From positions 1 to 9,498 of the forward strand of contig CAZYVA010000072.1 in NCBI GenBank assembly GCA_964650695.1: a stretch of DNA of 9,498 nucleotides. Reading direction: 5' to 3'. The notes below the pieces were generated by a model. It had not been told where the DNA came from. It worked only from the letters and a program-made list of their open reading frames with translations, and did no database searches. The position numbers were made by a program, and so were the translations under genes. This document shows positions 1-6,205 of this stretch, in pieces. Every line of letters begins with the position of its first letter. The stretch's first letter is position 1. Source of the stretch: CAZYVA01 sp964650695 (lineage in GTDB: Bacteria > Bacillota > Clostridia > Lachnospirales > Lachnospiraceae).

Positions 1-47
1 TTTTATAAAAAATTTACAGTTGTTTTCGTGAGTTCCGGTGGTTTGCA

Positions 48-56
48 TGTTATAAT
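48..56 (+). promoter_or_regulatory. Extended -10 promoter for the kinase/regulator genes
   Basis: TG at 48-49, one base, then a perfect TATAAT at 51-56 form an extended -10 element. No good -35 hexamer lies 16-18 bases upstream, which is tolerated when the TG extension is present. A TTTACA at 13-18 is too far away to pair with it. Transcription would start near 62-64 and leave a leader of about 120 nt before the kinase start codon. This is inferred from sequence only. Confidence 0.5.
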
Positions 57-97
57 CATGCTGTTATTCACAGCCGGTGCGCATCATTAAACCTGCC

Positions 98-117
98 GGT
101 GGGGGAGGGGCGGGGGG
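98..117 (+). other. G-rich tract in the 5' leader of the kinase mRNA
   Basis: Positions 101-117 are G except for one A (106) and one C (111), giving G-runs of 5, 4 and 6, with GG at 98-99 just before. In RNA this could form a two-tetrad or imperfect G-quadruplex, or pair with a C-rich partner. It lies within the predicted leader, about 70 nt upstream of the kinase start. A short direct repeat, GCCGGTG, occurs at 73-79 and 95-101. Function is unknown. Confidence 0.4.
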
Positions 118-170
118 CTTATGTCAGAAACAAACGGGCTGCGGATGGATCTTGATGGTATATCAAGGTC

Positions 171-177
171 AGAGGAG
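171..177 (+). promoter_or_regulatory. Ribosome binding site that fixes the kinase start
   Basis: AGAGGAG at 171-177 lies 7 nt before the ATG at 185. The frame is open further upstream (GTG at 77, ATG at 155). Those starts lack a comparable site and would add a glycine-rich, non-family N-terminus, so 185 is the preferred start. Confidence 0.75.
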
Positions 178-184
178 CTGGGAA

Positions 185-1681
185 ATGAAGCTGAAAAATC
201 GATTGATCGTGGCATTTGTAGCGCTTACATGCATTCCGGTGGTATTGTCCGCGGCGATGATGATCCTGTTTGCCAAATTTCAGACGGAATCGATTGAGAA
301 GACTTATGGCGTAAGCGGGACGACGATGGAAAGCATGTCCAATACGACACCAGTGATTGCAAAACTGACGGAAAAAGTGTATCAGAAGCTGGCCAACCTT
401 GTGGAGGAAACCCCGGAGCGGATGGATGACGTCGCATATCTGGACAAATTAAACCGAAGCTTTTACGGGGACAACACATACTTGATCGTCCGGAAAGACA
501 GCCAGATCACCTATATTGGCACCGATGCGGACAGGGCAGAGGATGTGATCGCGCATCTGCCGGAGTATGGGGAGATGGAGCCTCTTTCTGAAAACGGGCT
601 TTATCTGGGCGGTGAAGTCCAGGCGTTGGTGAAGCAGGTGGATTTCCATTTCCCATCGGGGGAAGAGGGGAGCGCTTTTATCGTGATGGAAGTAGGCGAA
701 GTCCTTCCGGAGGTGAAAGAGTTCTTCCTGTATACCATGGTTGGGACGGCGCTGGTGTTGGCTTTTACGGCTTTTCTCCTCATTTTCTGGATCCGGCGCG
801 GGATTATGCGGCCCTTGGCGAAGATGCAGGAAGCGGCGCAGAATATTAAAGAAGGGAACCTGGATTTTGAACTTCATTCCGATGTGGACGATGAGATGGG
901 CAGGCTTTGCATGGATCTGGAGGATATGCGGAAGCGCCTCAAGGATAATGCCCAGGAAAAACTGGAGGAGGATAGGACGTATAAAGAATTAATCAGCAAT
1001 ATATCCCATGACCTAAGGACGCCCGTGACAACCATCAAAGGATATGCGGAGGGGATCATGGACGGGGTGGCGGACACACCGGAAAAAATGGGGCGGTATG
1101 TGCGCACGATTTATAATAAGGCGGCAGAGATGGATACCCTGATCAATGAGCTGACGCTGTATTCCCAGATAGATACCAACCGGATCCCGTACAACTTTAG
1201 CATCCTTTCCGTCAACGATTATTTTGAGGACTGCTCGGAGGAGCTGTCGCTGGAACTGGAGGCGCGGGGCACGGAGTTCAGCTATTATAATTATGTGGAA
1301 AAAGATGTCAGGGTAATTGCGGACGCAGAGCAGATTGGCCGGGTCATACACAATATTGTCAATAACTCCCTGAAATACATGGATAAAGAAAAGGGGAAAA
1401 TAAACCTTCGGGTAAAAGACGTCGGAGATTTTGTCCAGGTGGAGCTGGAGGACAATGGAAGAGGGATTGCCGCGCGGGATCTGCCAAATATTTTTGACCG
1501 GTTTTACCGGGCGGACACGTCCAGGAATTCTTCCGGGGGCGGCAGCGGGATCGGCCTGTCTATCGTGAAGAAAATACTGGAAGAGCATGGAGGGAAGGTC
1601 TGGGCGACCAGCAGGGAGCATACGGGGACAACGGTACATTTTGTCCTGCGGAAATATCAGGAGGTGCCAAATAATGAGTAA
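185..1681 (+). CDS. Membrane sensor histidine kinase (HAMP-HisKA-HATPase)
   Basis: This 498-aa sensor kinase should autophosphorylate on a histidine in response to an unidentified signal and pass the phosphate to the regulator encoded next to it. A basic N-terminus is followed by a first membrane segment (about residues 7-30), an extracytoplasmic sensor region of about 150 residues (31-180), and a second membrane segment (about 181-203). HAMP follows at about 204-257. The H-box is SNISHDLRTP with phospho-acceptor His275. The ATPase domain shows the N-box HNIVNNSLKY (389-398), G1 box DNGRGI (423-428), F-box FDRFYR (437-442) and G2 box GGGSGIGLSI (451-460), so all catalytic motifs are intact. 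I do not recognise the sensor region as a named domain, so the ligand is unknown. The stop codon overlaps the regulator start by 8 nt, which indicates translational coupling. The family is near certain and the specific pathway cannot be assigned. Confidence 0.95.
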   Translation: MKLKNRLIVAFVALTCIPVVLSAAMMILFAKFQTESIEKTYGVSGTTMESMSNTTPVIAKLTEKVYQKLANLVEETPERMDDVAYLDKLNRSFYGDNTYLIVRKDSQITYIGTDADRAEDVIAHLPEYGEMEPLSENGLYLGGEVQALVKQVDFHFPSGEEGSAFIVMEVGEVLPEVKEFFLYTMVGTALVLAFTAFLLIFWIRRGIMRPLAKMQEAAQNIKEGNLDFELHSDVDDEMGRLCMDLEDMRKRLKDNAQEKLEEDRTYKELISNISHDLRTPVTTIKGYAEGIMDGVADTPEKMGRYVRTIYNKAAEMDTLINELTLYSQIDTNRIPYNFSILSVNDYFEDCSEELSLELEARGTEFSYYNYVEKDVRVIADAEQIGRVIHNIVNNSLKYMDKEKGKINLRVKDVGDFVQVELEDNGRGIAARDLPNIFDRFYRADTSRNSSGGGSGIGLSIVKKILEEHGGKVWATSREHTGTTVHFVLRKYQEVPNNE

Positions 1682-2363
1682 AATCTTGATCGTGGAAGAC
1701 GAAGAGACGATTGCGGAGCTGGAAAAGGATTACCTGGAACTGAGCGGGTTTGAAGTGGAGGTATCGACCGATGGGCCGGCCGGGCTTTCGAAAGCAGTCG
1801 AAGAGGATTTTGACCTGTTTATCCTGGATTTGATGCTGCCGGGCGTGGATGGGTTTGAAATCTGCCGCCAGATCCGGGAGGCGAAGAATACCCCGATACT
1901 GATGGTTTCCGCAAAAAAGGACGACATTGACAAGATCCGCGGGCTTGGGCTTGGCGCGGATGATTATATTACAAAGCCTTTCAGCCCCAGTGAGCTTGTC
2001 GCAAGGGTGAAAGCGCACCTGGCGCGGTATGAGCGGCTGACTGGAAGCGCGGCAGAGCAGAATAAAGTCATAGAAATCCGTGGGCTGAAGATTGACCAGA
2101 CCGCGCGACGCGTATGGATCAATGGGGAAGAGAAGGCGTTCACGACAAAAGAGTTTGACCTGCTTGCTTTCCTGGCGGGGCATCCGAACCATGTTTACAC
2201 GAAGGAAGAACTTTTCCGGGAAATCTGGGATATGGAGTCCATTGGGGATATCGCTACGGTGACGGTGCATATTAAGAAAATCCGGGAAAAGATCGAACTG
2301 GATACATCCCATCCACAGTATATCGAAACGATATGGGGGGTGGGATACCGTTTTAAGATATAG
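1674..2363 (+). CDS. OmpR/PhoB-family response regulator
   Basis: This 229-aa DNA-binding regulator is the evident partner of the overlapping kinase. The receiver domain (about 1-115) has the acidic pocket residues E8 and D9, phospho-acceptor D52 in ILDLMLPGVDGFE, the switch residue S79 in LMVSAKK, Y98, and conserved K101 in the TKPF motif. The C-terminal winged-helix domain (about 130-229) contains FTTKEFDLLAFLAGHPNHVYTKEEL and ends with the typical WGVGYRFKI wing. The ATG at 1674 has a near-perfect AGGAGGTG site at 1659-1666, with 7-nt spacing, inside the kinase gene. An in-frame ATG at 1587 would add 29 residues that only read the kinase sequence in another frame and is rejected. Downstream, 84 nt separate it from the methyltransferase start with no U-tract terminator, so co-transcription is plausible. 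Targets are unknown. Confidence 0.95.
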   Translation: MSKILIVEDEETIAELEKDYLELSGFEVEVSTDGPAGLSKAVEEDFDLFILDLMLPGVDGFEICRQIREAKNTPILMVSAKKDDIDKIRGLGLGADDYITKPFSPSELVARVKAHLARYERLTGSAAEQNKVIEIRGLKIDQTARRVWINGEEKAFTTKEFDLLAFLAGHPNHVYTKEELFREIWDMESIGDIATVTVHIKKIREKIELDTSHPQYIETIWGVGYRFKI

Positions 2364-2447
2364 GGGCAGAATCCTATTTGACCCCAACAGCATGTTCATG
2401 GGGATAACAGAACAGGAGATATGAGCGGAAGCAAAAAAGGGGGCGTC

Positions 2448-3275
2448 ATGATTACAAGTACGGCAAACGCAAAAGTGAAACGGCTGATCCAGTTGAGAAA
2501 GAAGAGGAAAGCACGGGACAGGGAAAAGGTTTTCCTTGTTGAAGGTATACGGATGTTCCGGGAGCTGCCGGAAGGGTGGATCCGGGAAATCTATGTTACA
2601 GAAAATTTTTTGAGAAAGGAAAGGGCGCTGCTGGAACAGAAAGCCGGAAAAGCCGGGGTGAGGGTGGAAGTGTTTTCAGAGCATGTGTGTTCCCTTGTGT
2701 CTGATACGGAAACGCCGCAAGGGGTGCTTTGCGTTGCGCGGCAGATGGCTTATACACTGGAGGATATCCTCCGGGGAGCGAAAGGACAACGGACCGGGAA
2801 GCATCCCCCGTGCCTGCTGGCGCTGGATAACCTGCAGGATCCGGGAAACCTTGGGACTATCCTGCGGACCTGCGAGGGGGCCGGGCTGAACGGGGTGGTC
2901 ATGAGCGAAAACTGTGTGGATATCTATAATCCAAAAACGATACGAGCGACGATGGGTTCTGTATATCGTCTGCCGTTTTTTTATGCGTCGGATATACGGG
3001 ACGTCCTTGGACGGTTGAAGCAAAAGGGCATGTTTGTTTACGCAGCGCGGCTGAAAGCGGGGAAAATCTATGATATGTGTGATTATACAAAGGCGTGCGT
3101 GTTTTTGATCGGAAATGAGGGAAACGGCCTGCGGGATGAAGTGGCGCGGATGGCGGATGTCTGTATAGAGATCCCGATGCAGGGGCAGGCGGAATCCCTG
3201 AATGCGGCGACGGCGGCTGCGGTCCTGGCATTTGAAGCGTCCCGGCAGCGGAGAAGGGCAGTTACCCGCCCCTGA
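2448..3275 (+). CDS. SpoU/TrmH-family RNA 2'-O-methyltransferase
   Basis: This is a 275-aa AdoMet-dependent RNA ribose methyltransferase of the SPOUT superfamily. The N-terminal part (about 1-98), with the ITSTANAKVKRL opening and FLVEGIRM, is the substrate-binding L30e-like domain seen in rRNA-type members. The C-terminal knot domain carries all three SpoU motifs: motif 1 around LDNLQDPGNLGTILRT (126-141), motif 2 LIGNEGNGL (220-228), and motif 3 IPMQGQAESLNAATAAAV (242-259). These form the AdoMet pocket and dimer interface. The precise target base (23S rRNA or tRNA) cannot be told from sequence, so no symbol is given. An in-frame ATG at 2421 would add nine residues, but its AGGAG site (2414-2418) is only 2 nt away. 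The start at 2448 has AAGGGGG just upstream and matches the usual family N-terminus. The upstream start remains possible. Confidence 0.9.
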   Translation: MITSTANAKVKRLIQLRKKRKARDREKVFLVEGIRMFRELPEGWIREIYVTENFLRKERALLEQKAGKAGVRVEVFSEHVCSLVSDTETPQGVLCVARQMAYTLEDILRGAKGQRTGKHPPCLLALDNLQDPGNLGTILRTCEGAGLNGVVMSENCVDIYNPKTIRATMGSVYRLPFFYASDIRDVLGRLKQKGMFVYAARLKAGKIYDMCDYTKACVFLIGNEGNGLRDEVARMADVCIEIPMQGQAESLNAATAAAVLAFEASRQRRRAVTRP

Positions 3276-3295
3276 CTCTTGCATCCTCTTCTCAC

Positions 3296-3320
3296 GGGAT
3301 GCCCAGTCAATGGGCATCCC
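3296..3320 (+). terminator. Perfect 10-bp hairpin after the methyltransferase gene
   Basis: GGGATGCCCA (3296-3305) and TGGGCATCCC (3311-3320) are perfectly complementary around a 5-nt loop GTCAA, 20 nt after the stop codon. TCAC (3292-3295) can also pair with GTGA (3326-3329) across a bulge. A second weaker stem, CCCATC (3344-3349) with GATGGG (3358-3363), follows. No run of T follows the main stem, so this is not a textbook intrinsic terminator. It could be a weak or factor-assisted terminator or an mRNA 3'-end stabiliser. Confidence 0.45.
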
Positions 3321-3377
3321 TGACCGTGAACCGTAACGCAAGGCCCATCCGATGGCTGATGGGGCGGATGTAAAACA

Positions 3378-3406
3378 TTGCTTTTCCTGAAAAAATATAG
3401 TACACT
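3378..3406 (+). promoter_or_regulatory. Possible sigma-A promoter for the nfeD operon
   Basis: TTGCTT (3378-3383) and TACACT (3401-3406) are separated by 17 bases and match consensus at 3/6 and 4/6. A TATAGT at 3396-3401 and TAATAT at 3408-3413 are alternative -10-like elements in the same AT-rich patch. The position, 36 nt before the nfeD start and after a hairpin, fits a new transcription unit, but the exact hexamers are uncertain. Confidence 0.4.
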
Positions 3407-3441
3407 CTAATATACATGCGGACAGAAGAGGAGGAAAAGCC

Positions 3442-3876
3442 ATGCAGACCATCTATTGGCTGGTATTATTCGTGATCCTGCTGGTTATCGAAATTGTCAC
3501 AATGGGCCTCACGACCATTTGGTTTGCCGGGGGCGCGCTGGCCGCGTTCCTTGCCGGCATGCTAGGGCTTGGTACGACAGGGCAGGTCGTCCTTTTCCTT
3601 GTGGTTTCCGCGGCCTTGCTGGCATTGACAAGGCCGATTGTTGTCCGGTGCTTTAATCAGAACAGGCAGAGGACAAATGCCGACCGGCTGATTGGGCAGC
3701 AGGCGGTGGTCCTGGAGGATATCGATACACTCAGGGCAACCGGGCGCGTAGAAGTCAATGGGCAGGAATGGGCTGCGAAGACAGCAGAGAGCGATGGGAA
3801 AATCCCAAAGGACGCCGTTGTGGCGATCCAGGGGATACAGGGTGTGAAATTAATTGTGGAAGTGAAGGAGGATTGA
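3442..3876 (+). CDS. Short NfeD-family membrane protein
   Basis: This 144-aa protein has three closely spaced hydrophobic segments (about 4-22, 26-43 and 47-63) and a soluble C-terminal OB-fold (about 82-140). The linker carries TNADRLIGQ (78-86), followed by GRVEVNGQEWAAK (101-113) and a hydrophobic final strand. This is the layout of the short NfeD form, which lacks the long form's serine-protease domain. Such proteins are known to be encoded beside SPFH/stomatin proteins and to act with them in membrane microdomains. That is the case here, since the SPFH gene starts 5 nt after this stop codon. The start at 3442 follows AGAGGAGG (3427-3434) with 7-nt spacing. No catalytic residues are visible, so a scaffolding or partner role is inferred rather than shown. 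Confidence 0.9.
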   Translation: MQTIYWLVLFVILLVIEIVTMGLTTIWFAGGALAAFLAGMLGLGTTGQVVLFLVVSAALLALTRPIVVRCFNQNRQRTNADRLIGQQAVVLEDIDTLRATGRVEVNGQEWAAKTAESDGKIPKDAVVAIQGIQGVKLIVEVKED

Positions 3877-3881
3877 AAAGT

Positions 3882-4808
3882 ATGATTGCGAATCTTTTTG
3901 GGGTAATTCTGGTGGTGTTTGTCCTGGCGGTTTTTGTATCCTGCATTAAGATCGTCAGGCAGGCGCAGGCGGTGGTGATCGAAAGGCTGGGGGCTTACCA
4001 GACTACATGGGGGACCGGTTTCCATGTAAAGATGCCGTTTGTGGACCGCGTGGCGAGGAAAGTGGATTTAAAAGAGCAGGTAGTGGATTTTGCACCGCAG
4101 CCAGTGATCACAAAGGACAATGTCACCATGCGGATCGATACGGTCGTGTTTTATCAGATTACGGACCCCAAATTATTCTGTTACGGGGTGGCAAACCCCA
4201 TCATGGCGATTGAGAACCTGACAGCGACGACGCTGCGTAATATCATCGGCGAACTGGAACTGGACCAGACATTGACATCCCGTGAAACGATCAACACAAA
4301 GATGCGTTCTTCGCTGGATGTGGCGACGGATCCGTGGGGAATTAAGGTAAACCGTGTAGAGCTGAAAAACATCATTCCGCCGGCAGCTATCCAGGATGCG
4401 ATGGAGAAGCAGATGAAAGCGGAACGCGAGAGGCGTGAAGCGATCCTGAAAGCGGAGGGCGAGAAAAAATCCACCATCCTTGTGGCAGAAGGGAATAAAG
4501 AATCCGCGATCCTGGATGCGGAAGCGGAAAAGCAAGCCGCGATCCTCCGCGCGGAGGCACAGAAAGAGCGGATGATCCGGGAGGCAGAGGGACAGGCGGA
4601 AGCGATCCTGAAAGTCCAGCAAGCAAATGCGGACGGCATCCGTTTCCTTAAGGAAGCCGGGGCGGATGAGGCTGTCCTGACGATGAAGAGCCTGGAAGCA
4701 TTTGCAAAAGCAGCGGACGGGCAGGCGACAAAGATCATTGTACCGTCTGAGATCCAGGGGATCGCGGGTTTGGTAAAATCCATGGCGGCAATCGGGGAAA
4801 AGGAATAG
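3882..4808 (+). CDS. SPFH (stomatin/prohibitin-type) membrane protein
   Basis: This 308-aa SPFH/Band 7 protein of the stomatin or QmcA type has an N-terminal membrane anchor (about 4-24) and an SPFH domain (about 25-185). That domain begins QAQAVVIERLGAY and contains ITKDNVTMRIDTVVFYQI and NIIGELELDQTLTSRETIN, hallmarks of the family. A long charged, alanine-rich helix (about 175-250) and a small hydrophobic tail with IIVPSEIQGIAGLVKS (285-300) follow. Family members oligomerise into large membrane-associated cages and are thought to organise membrane domains or control proteases. The client here is unknown. The ATG at 3882 has AAGGAGG at 3865-3871 inside the end of nfeD, 10 nt away. An in-frame upstream ATG at 3768 would only read nfeD in another frame. 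Tight linkage to NfeD supports joint function. Confidence 0.93.
   Translation: MIANLFGVILVVFVLAVFVSCIKIVRQAQAVVIERLGAYQTTWGTGFHVKMPFVDRVARKVDLKEQVVDFAPQPVITKDNVTMRIDTVVFYQITDPKLFCYGVANPIMAIENLTATTLRNIIGELELDQTLTSRETINTKMRSSLDVATDPWGIKVNRVELKNIIPPAAIQDAMEKQMKAERERREAILKAEGEKKSTILVAEGNKESAILDAEAEKQAAILRAEAQKERMIREAEGQAEAILKVQQANADGIRFLKEAGADEAVLTMKSLEAFAKAADGQATKIIVPSEIQGIAGLVKSMAAIGEKE
4434..4598 (+). repeat. Five in-frame 33-nt (11-residue) coiled-coil repeats
   Basis: Residues 185-239 of the SPFH protein read as five consecutive 11-residue units: REAILKAEGEK, KSTILVAEGNK, ESAILDAEAEK, QAAILRAEAQK and ERMIREAEGQA. A sixth begins EAILK. The shared pattern is an IL pair, then AE, then a basic end. 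A hendecad period favours a straight, slightly right-handed coiled coil, known in the assembled walls of SPFH cages. The DNA units are diverged, so this is an old protein-level repeat and not a recent tandem duplication. Confidence 0.8.
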
Positions 4809-4841
4809 TGAAGAAAAAAACGGATAAGAATGGAAAAGTGT

Positions 4842-5822
4842 ATGAAGAGAGAGATTTTACGCCTGTTAAAAGAGACGGACGGATTTATTTCAAGCCAGTC
4901 CTTGTGTGAACAGTTCCAAGTATCAAGGACAGCGATATGGAAGGTGGTTGAACAGTTAAAAAAAGAAGGGTACCAGATCCAGGCGACCCGCAACCGTGGG
5001 TATCATCTGATAAAAAGCCCGGACATTCTATCTGCGGCGGAAATTGGCAGCCGTCTCCATACAAAATGGGCAGGGCATCCTCTTGTATGTTATGAGGAGA
5101 CAGATTCTACCAATAACCAGGCAAAAGCAGCCGGGGAAAAAGAAGGCAGCCACGGGACGCTTTTTGTGGCGGATAAGCAGACTGCGGGGAAAGGAAGACG
5201 GGGAAGGAGCTGGGATTCCCCATCCGGTTCCAACATTTATATGACATTACTGCTGCGTCCGGATCTAGAGCCGAACCAGGCCGCTATGCTGACACAGGTC
5301 ATGGGCCTGAGTGTAGCGGAAGCGATAGAAGGCTTATATGGCTGTCCTGTGTTGATCAAATGGCCGAATGACGTCATCCTGAACGACAAAAAAGTGTGTG
5401 GGATCTTGACGGAAATGAGCGCGGAGATGGAAGCGGTCCATTATGTGGTCATTGGCGTTGGCATCAATGTAGGGCAGGAAACCTTCCCGGAGGATGTGGG
5501 AGGGCATGCTGGGTCCTTAAAGGCAGCTACAGGGAAAACGGTATTCCGCGCACAGTTGATTGCCGATGTGCTGGAACGGTTTGAGAAGCATTATGGAACG
5601 TTTGTGGAGGCGGGTGACTTGAAAGGCTTGCAAGGCGCCTATGCGAATCATCTGGTGAATATCGGCCGCCAAGCGCTGATCCAGGAGCCGGGGAACCAAT
5701 ACGAAGCGCTGGCGGAAGGGATTGATGAGCGGGGGAGGCTATTGGTCAGCCTCCCGGATGGGACAAAGCGGGCCATCTATGCGGGGGAGGTTTCCGTACG
5801 CGGAATATATGGCTATGTTTAG
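4842..5822 (+). CDS. birA: Bifunctional biotin--protein ligase / biotin repressor
   Basis: This 326-aa group II BirA activates biotin with ATP to biotinyl-AMP and transfers it to a lysine of carboxylase carrier domains. It can also act as a biotin-responsive repressor. The N-terminal winged helix-turn-helix (about 1-60) is intact, with FISSQSLCEQFQVSRTAIWKVVEQLK and RNRGYHL. The catalytic domain has the biotinyl-AMP loop GKGRRGR (116-122), KWPND (173-177), GILTE (187-191) and VIGVGINV (203-210). The C-terminal domain (about 275-326) is also present. Neither of two possible starts has a strong ribosome binding site. ATG 4842 gives the usual MKxEILxLLKE opening and is preferred over ATG 4830, which adds four residues. 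No biotin synthesis or transport genes are nearby, so its regulatory targets lie elsewhere. Confidence 0.95.
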   Translation: MKREILRLLKETDGFISSQSLCEQFQVSRTAIWKVVEQLKKEGYQIQATRNRGYHLIKSPDILSAAEIGSRLHTKWAGHPLVCYEETDSTNNQAKAAGEKEGSHGTLFVADKQTAGKGRRGRSWDSPSGSNIYMTLLLRPDLEPNQAAMLTQVMGLSVAEAIEGLYGCPVLIKWPNDVILNDKKVCGILTEMSAEMEAVHYVVIGVGINVGQETFPEDVGGHAGSLKAATGKTVFRAQLIADVLERFEKHYGTFVEAGDLKGLQGAYANHLVNIGRQALIQEPGNQYEALAEGIDERGRLLVSLPDGTKRAIYAGEVSVRGIYGYV

Positions 5823-5831
5823 GAGGATGTT
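5817..5831 (+). promoter_or_regulatory. Ribosome binding site for the small protein; exact copy before coaX
   Basis: GTTTAGGAGGATGTT overlaps the birA stop codon (TAG at 5820-5822). The same 15 bases recur at 6191-6205 directly before the coaX ATG. Here the next codons are TTG (5832) and GTG (5835), so one of these is the start. The ATG inside the site (5827) opens only a short frame that soon stops. Confidence 0.7.
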
Positions 5832-5834
5832 TTG

Positions 5835-6170
5835 GTGTATCAGGACAGAGTTGTCTTGTGCGGGGCAAACTCGTATGAAGAAAAATATTACCTGAACCCG
5901 GATTTTGAAGCATTGCCGGAGGAGATCAAAAATGAGTTGAAGATCCTTTGCGTGCTGTTTGTGAATGACGTGGGCGGGATTTTGACGCTTGCTTTTGATG
6001 AAGATGGGACCTTGCTTTTTGAAGTCCGTTCAGAAGAATTTGACCCCATGTTTGACGATATCGGAAGCCATCTGAAAATCCGGCAGCTTCAGCGGGATAA
6101 GCAGGAACTTTTACAAGCATTGCAGTTGTACTACCGGGTGTTTTTCCTGGGGGAAGAACTGGAAGAATGA
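5835..6170 (+). CDS. Small conserved acidic protein, probable DUF6145 type
   Basis: This 111-aa soluble protein has no signal peptide, membrane segment or metal-binding motif. It opens VYQDRVVLCGANSYEEKYYLNPDFEALP, has a likely beta-hairpin core (LCVLFVNDVGGILTLAFDEDGTLLFEV), an acidic stretch EEFDPMFDDIG, and a C-terminal helix ending YYRVFFLGEELEE. From memory it resembles a family annotated DUF6145 in Lachnospiraceae and found beside birA. I cannot verify this and know no function. The start is non-AUG. GTG 5835 lies 8 nt after AGGAGG and matches where remembered relatives begin, while TTG 5832 at 5 nt has the same spacing as the coaX start. It sits 12 nt after birA and 35 nt before coaX, so it is almost certainly co-expressed with both. 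Coding is supported by conserved-looking sequence, operon position and ribosome binding site. Confidence 0.8.
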   Translation: MYQDRVVLCGANSYEEKYYLNPDFEALPEEIKNELKILCVLFVNDVGGILTLAFDEDGTLLFEVRSEEFDPMFDDIGSHLKIRQLQRDKQELLQALQLYYRVFFLGEELEE

Positions 6171-6179
6171 GTGTAGGGC

Positions 6180-6193
6180 AACGGTTGACCGTT
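6180..6193 (+). promoter_or_regulatory. Dyad directly upstream of the coaX ribosome binding site
   Basis: AACGGT (6180-6185) and ACCGTT (6188-6193) are perfect inverted arms around TG. In RNA this gives a 5-bp AACGG/CCGTT stem with a UUGA loop ending 1 nt before AGGAGG (6195-6200). In DNA it is a compact operator-like dyad. It may tune coaX translation or bind a regulator. No known motif is recognised. Confidence 0.35.
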
Positions 6194-6205
6194 TAGGAGG
6201 ATGTT

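Noticed and set aside
144..151. CRISPR, tRNA, rRNA or mobile-element genes anywhere in the window
   Set aside because: No regularly spaced repeats, no cloverleaf or rRNA-like sequence, and no transposase, integrase or phage-like protein was seen on either strand.
121..297. A 58-codon frame starting at ATG 121 and overlapping the kinase start out of frame
   Set aside because: Preceded only by the G-tract and not a proper ribosome binding site; the product shows no recognisable sequence and its 3' two-thirds lie over the kinase gene.
449..877. 142-aa open frame on the minus strand opposite the kinase sensor region
   Set aside because: No domain, no ribosome binding site of note, fully inside a well-supported gene.
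1560..2399. 279-aa open frame on the minus strand opposite the response regulator
   Set aside because: It is antisense to a clear OmpR-type gene; the product has no recognisable domain. Long antisense frames are expected here from strong codon bias.
2363..2403. Possible attenuator between the regulator and methyltransferase genes (GGGG 2363-2366, CCCC 2382-2385, GGGG 2400-2403)
   Set aside because: Only 4-bp GC stems, partly extended by AACA/TGTT with a bulge, and no U-tract; too weak to call.
2676..3452. 258-aa open frame on the minus strand opposite the methyltransferase gene
   Set aside because: Antisense shadow of a gene with all SpoU motifs; it runs through the intergenic hairpin and has no family-like sequence.
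4181..4993. 270-aa open frame on the minus strand opposite the SPFH gene
   Set aside because: The repetitive serine/alanine-rich product mirrors the hendecad repeats of the SPFH gene on the other strand; not a gene.
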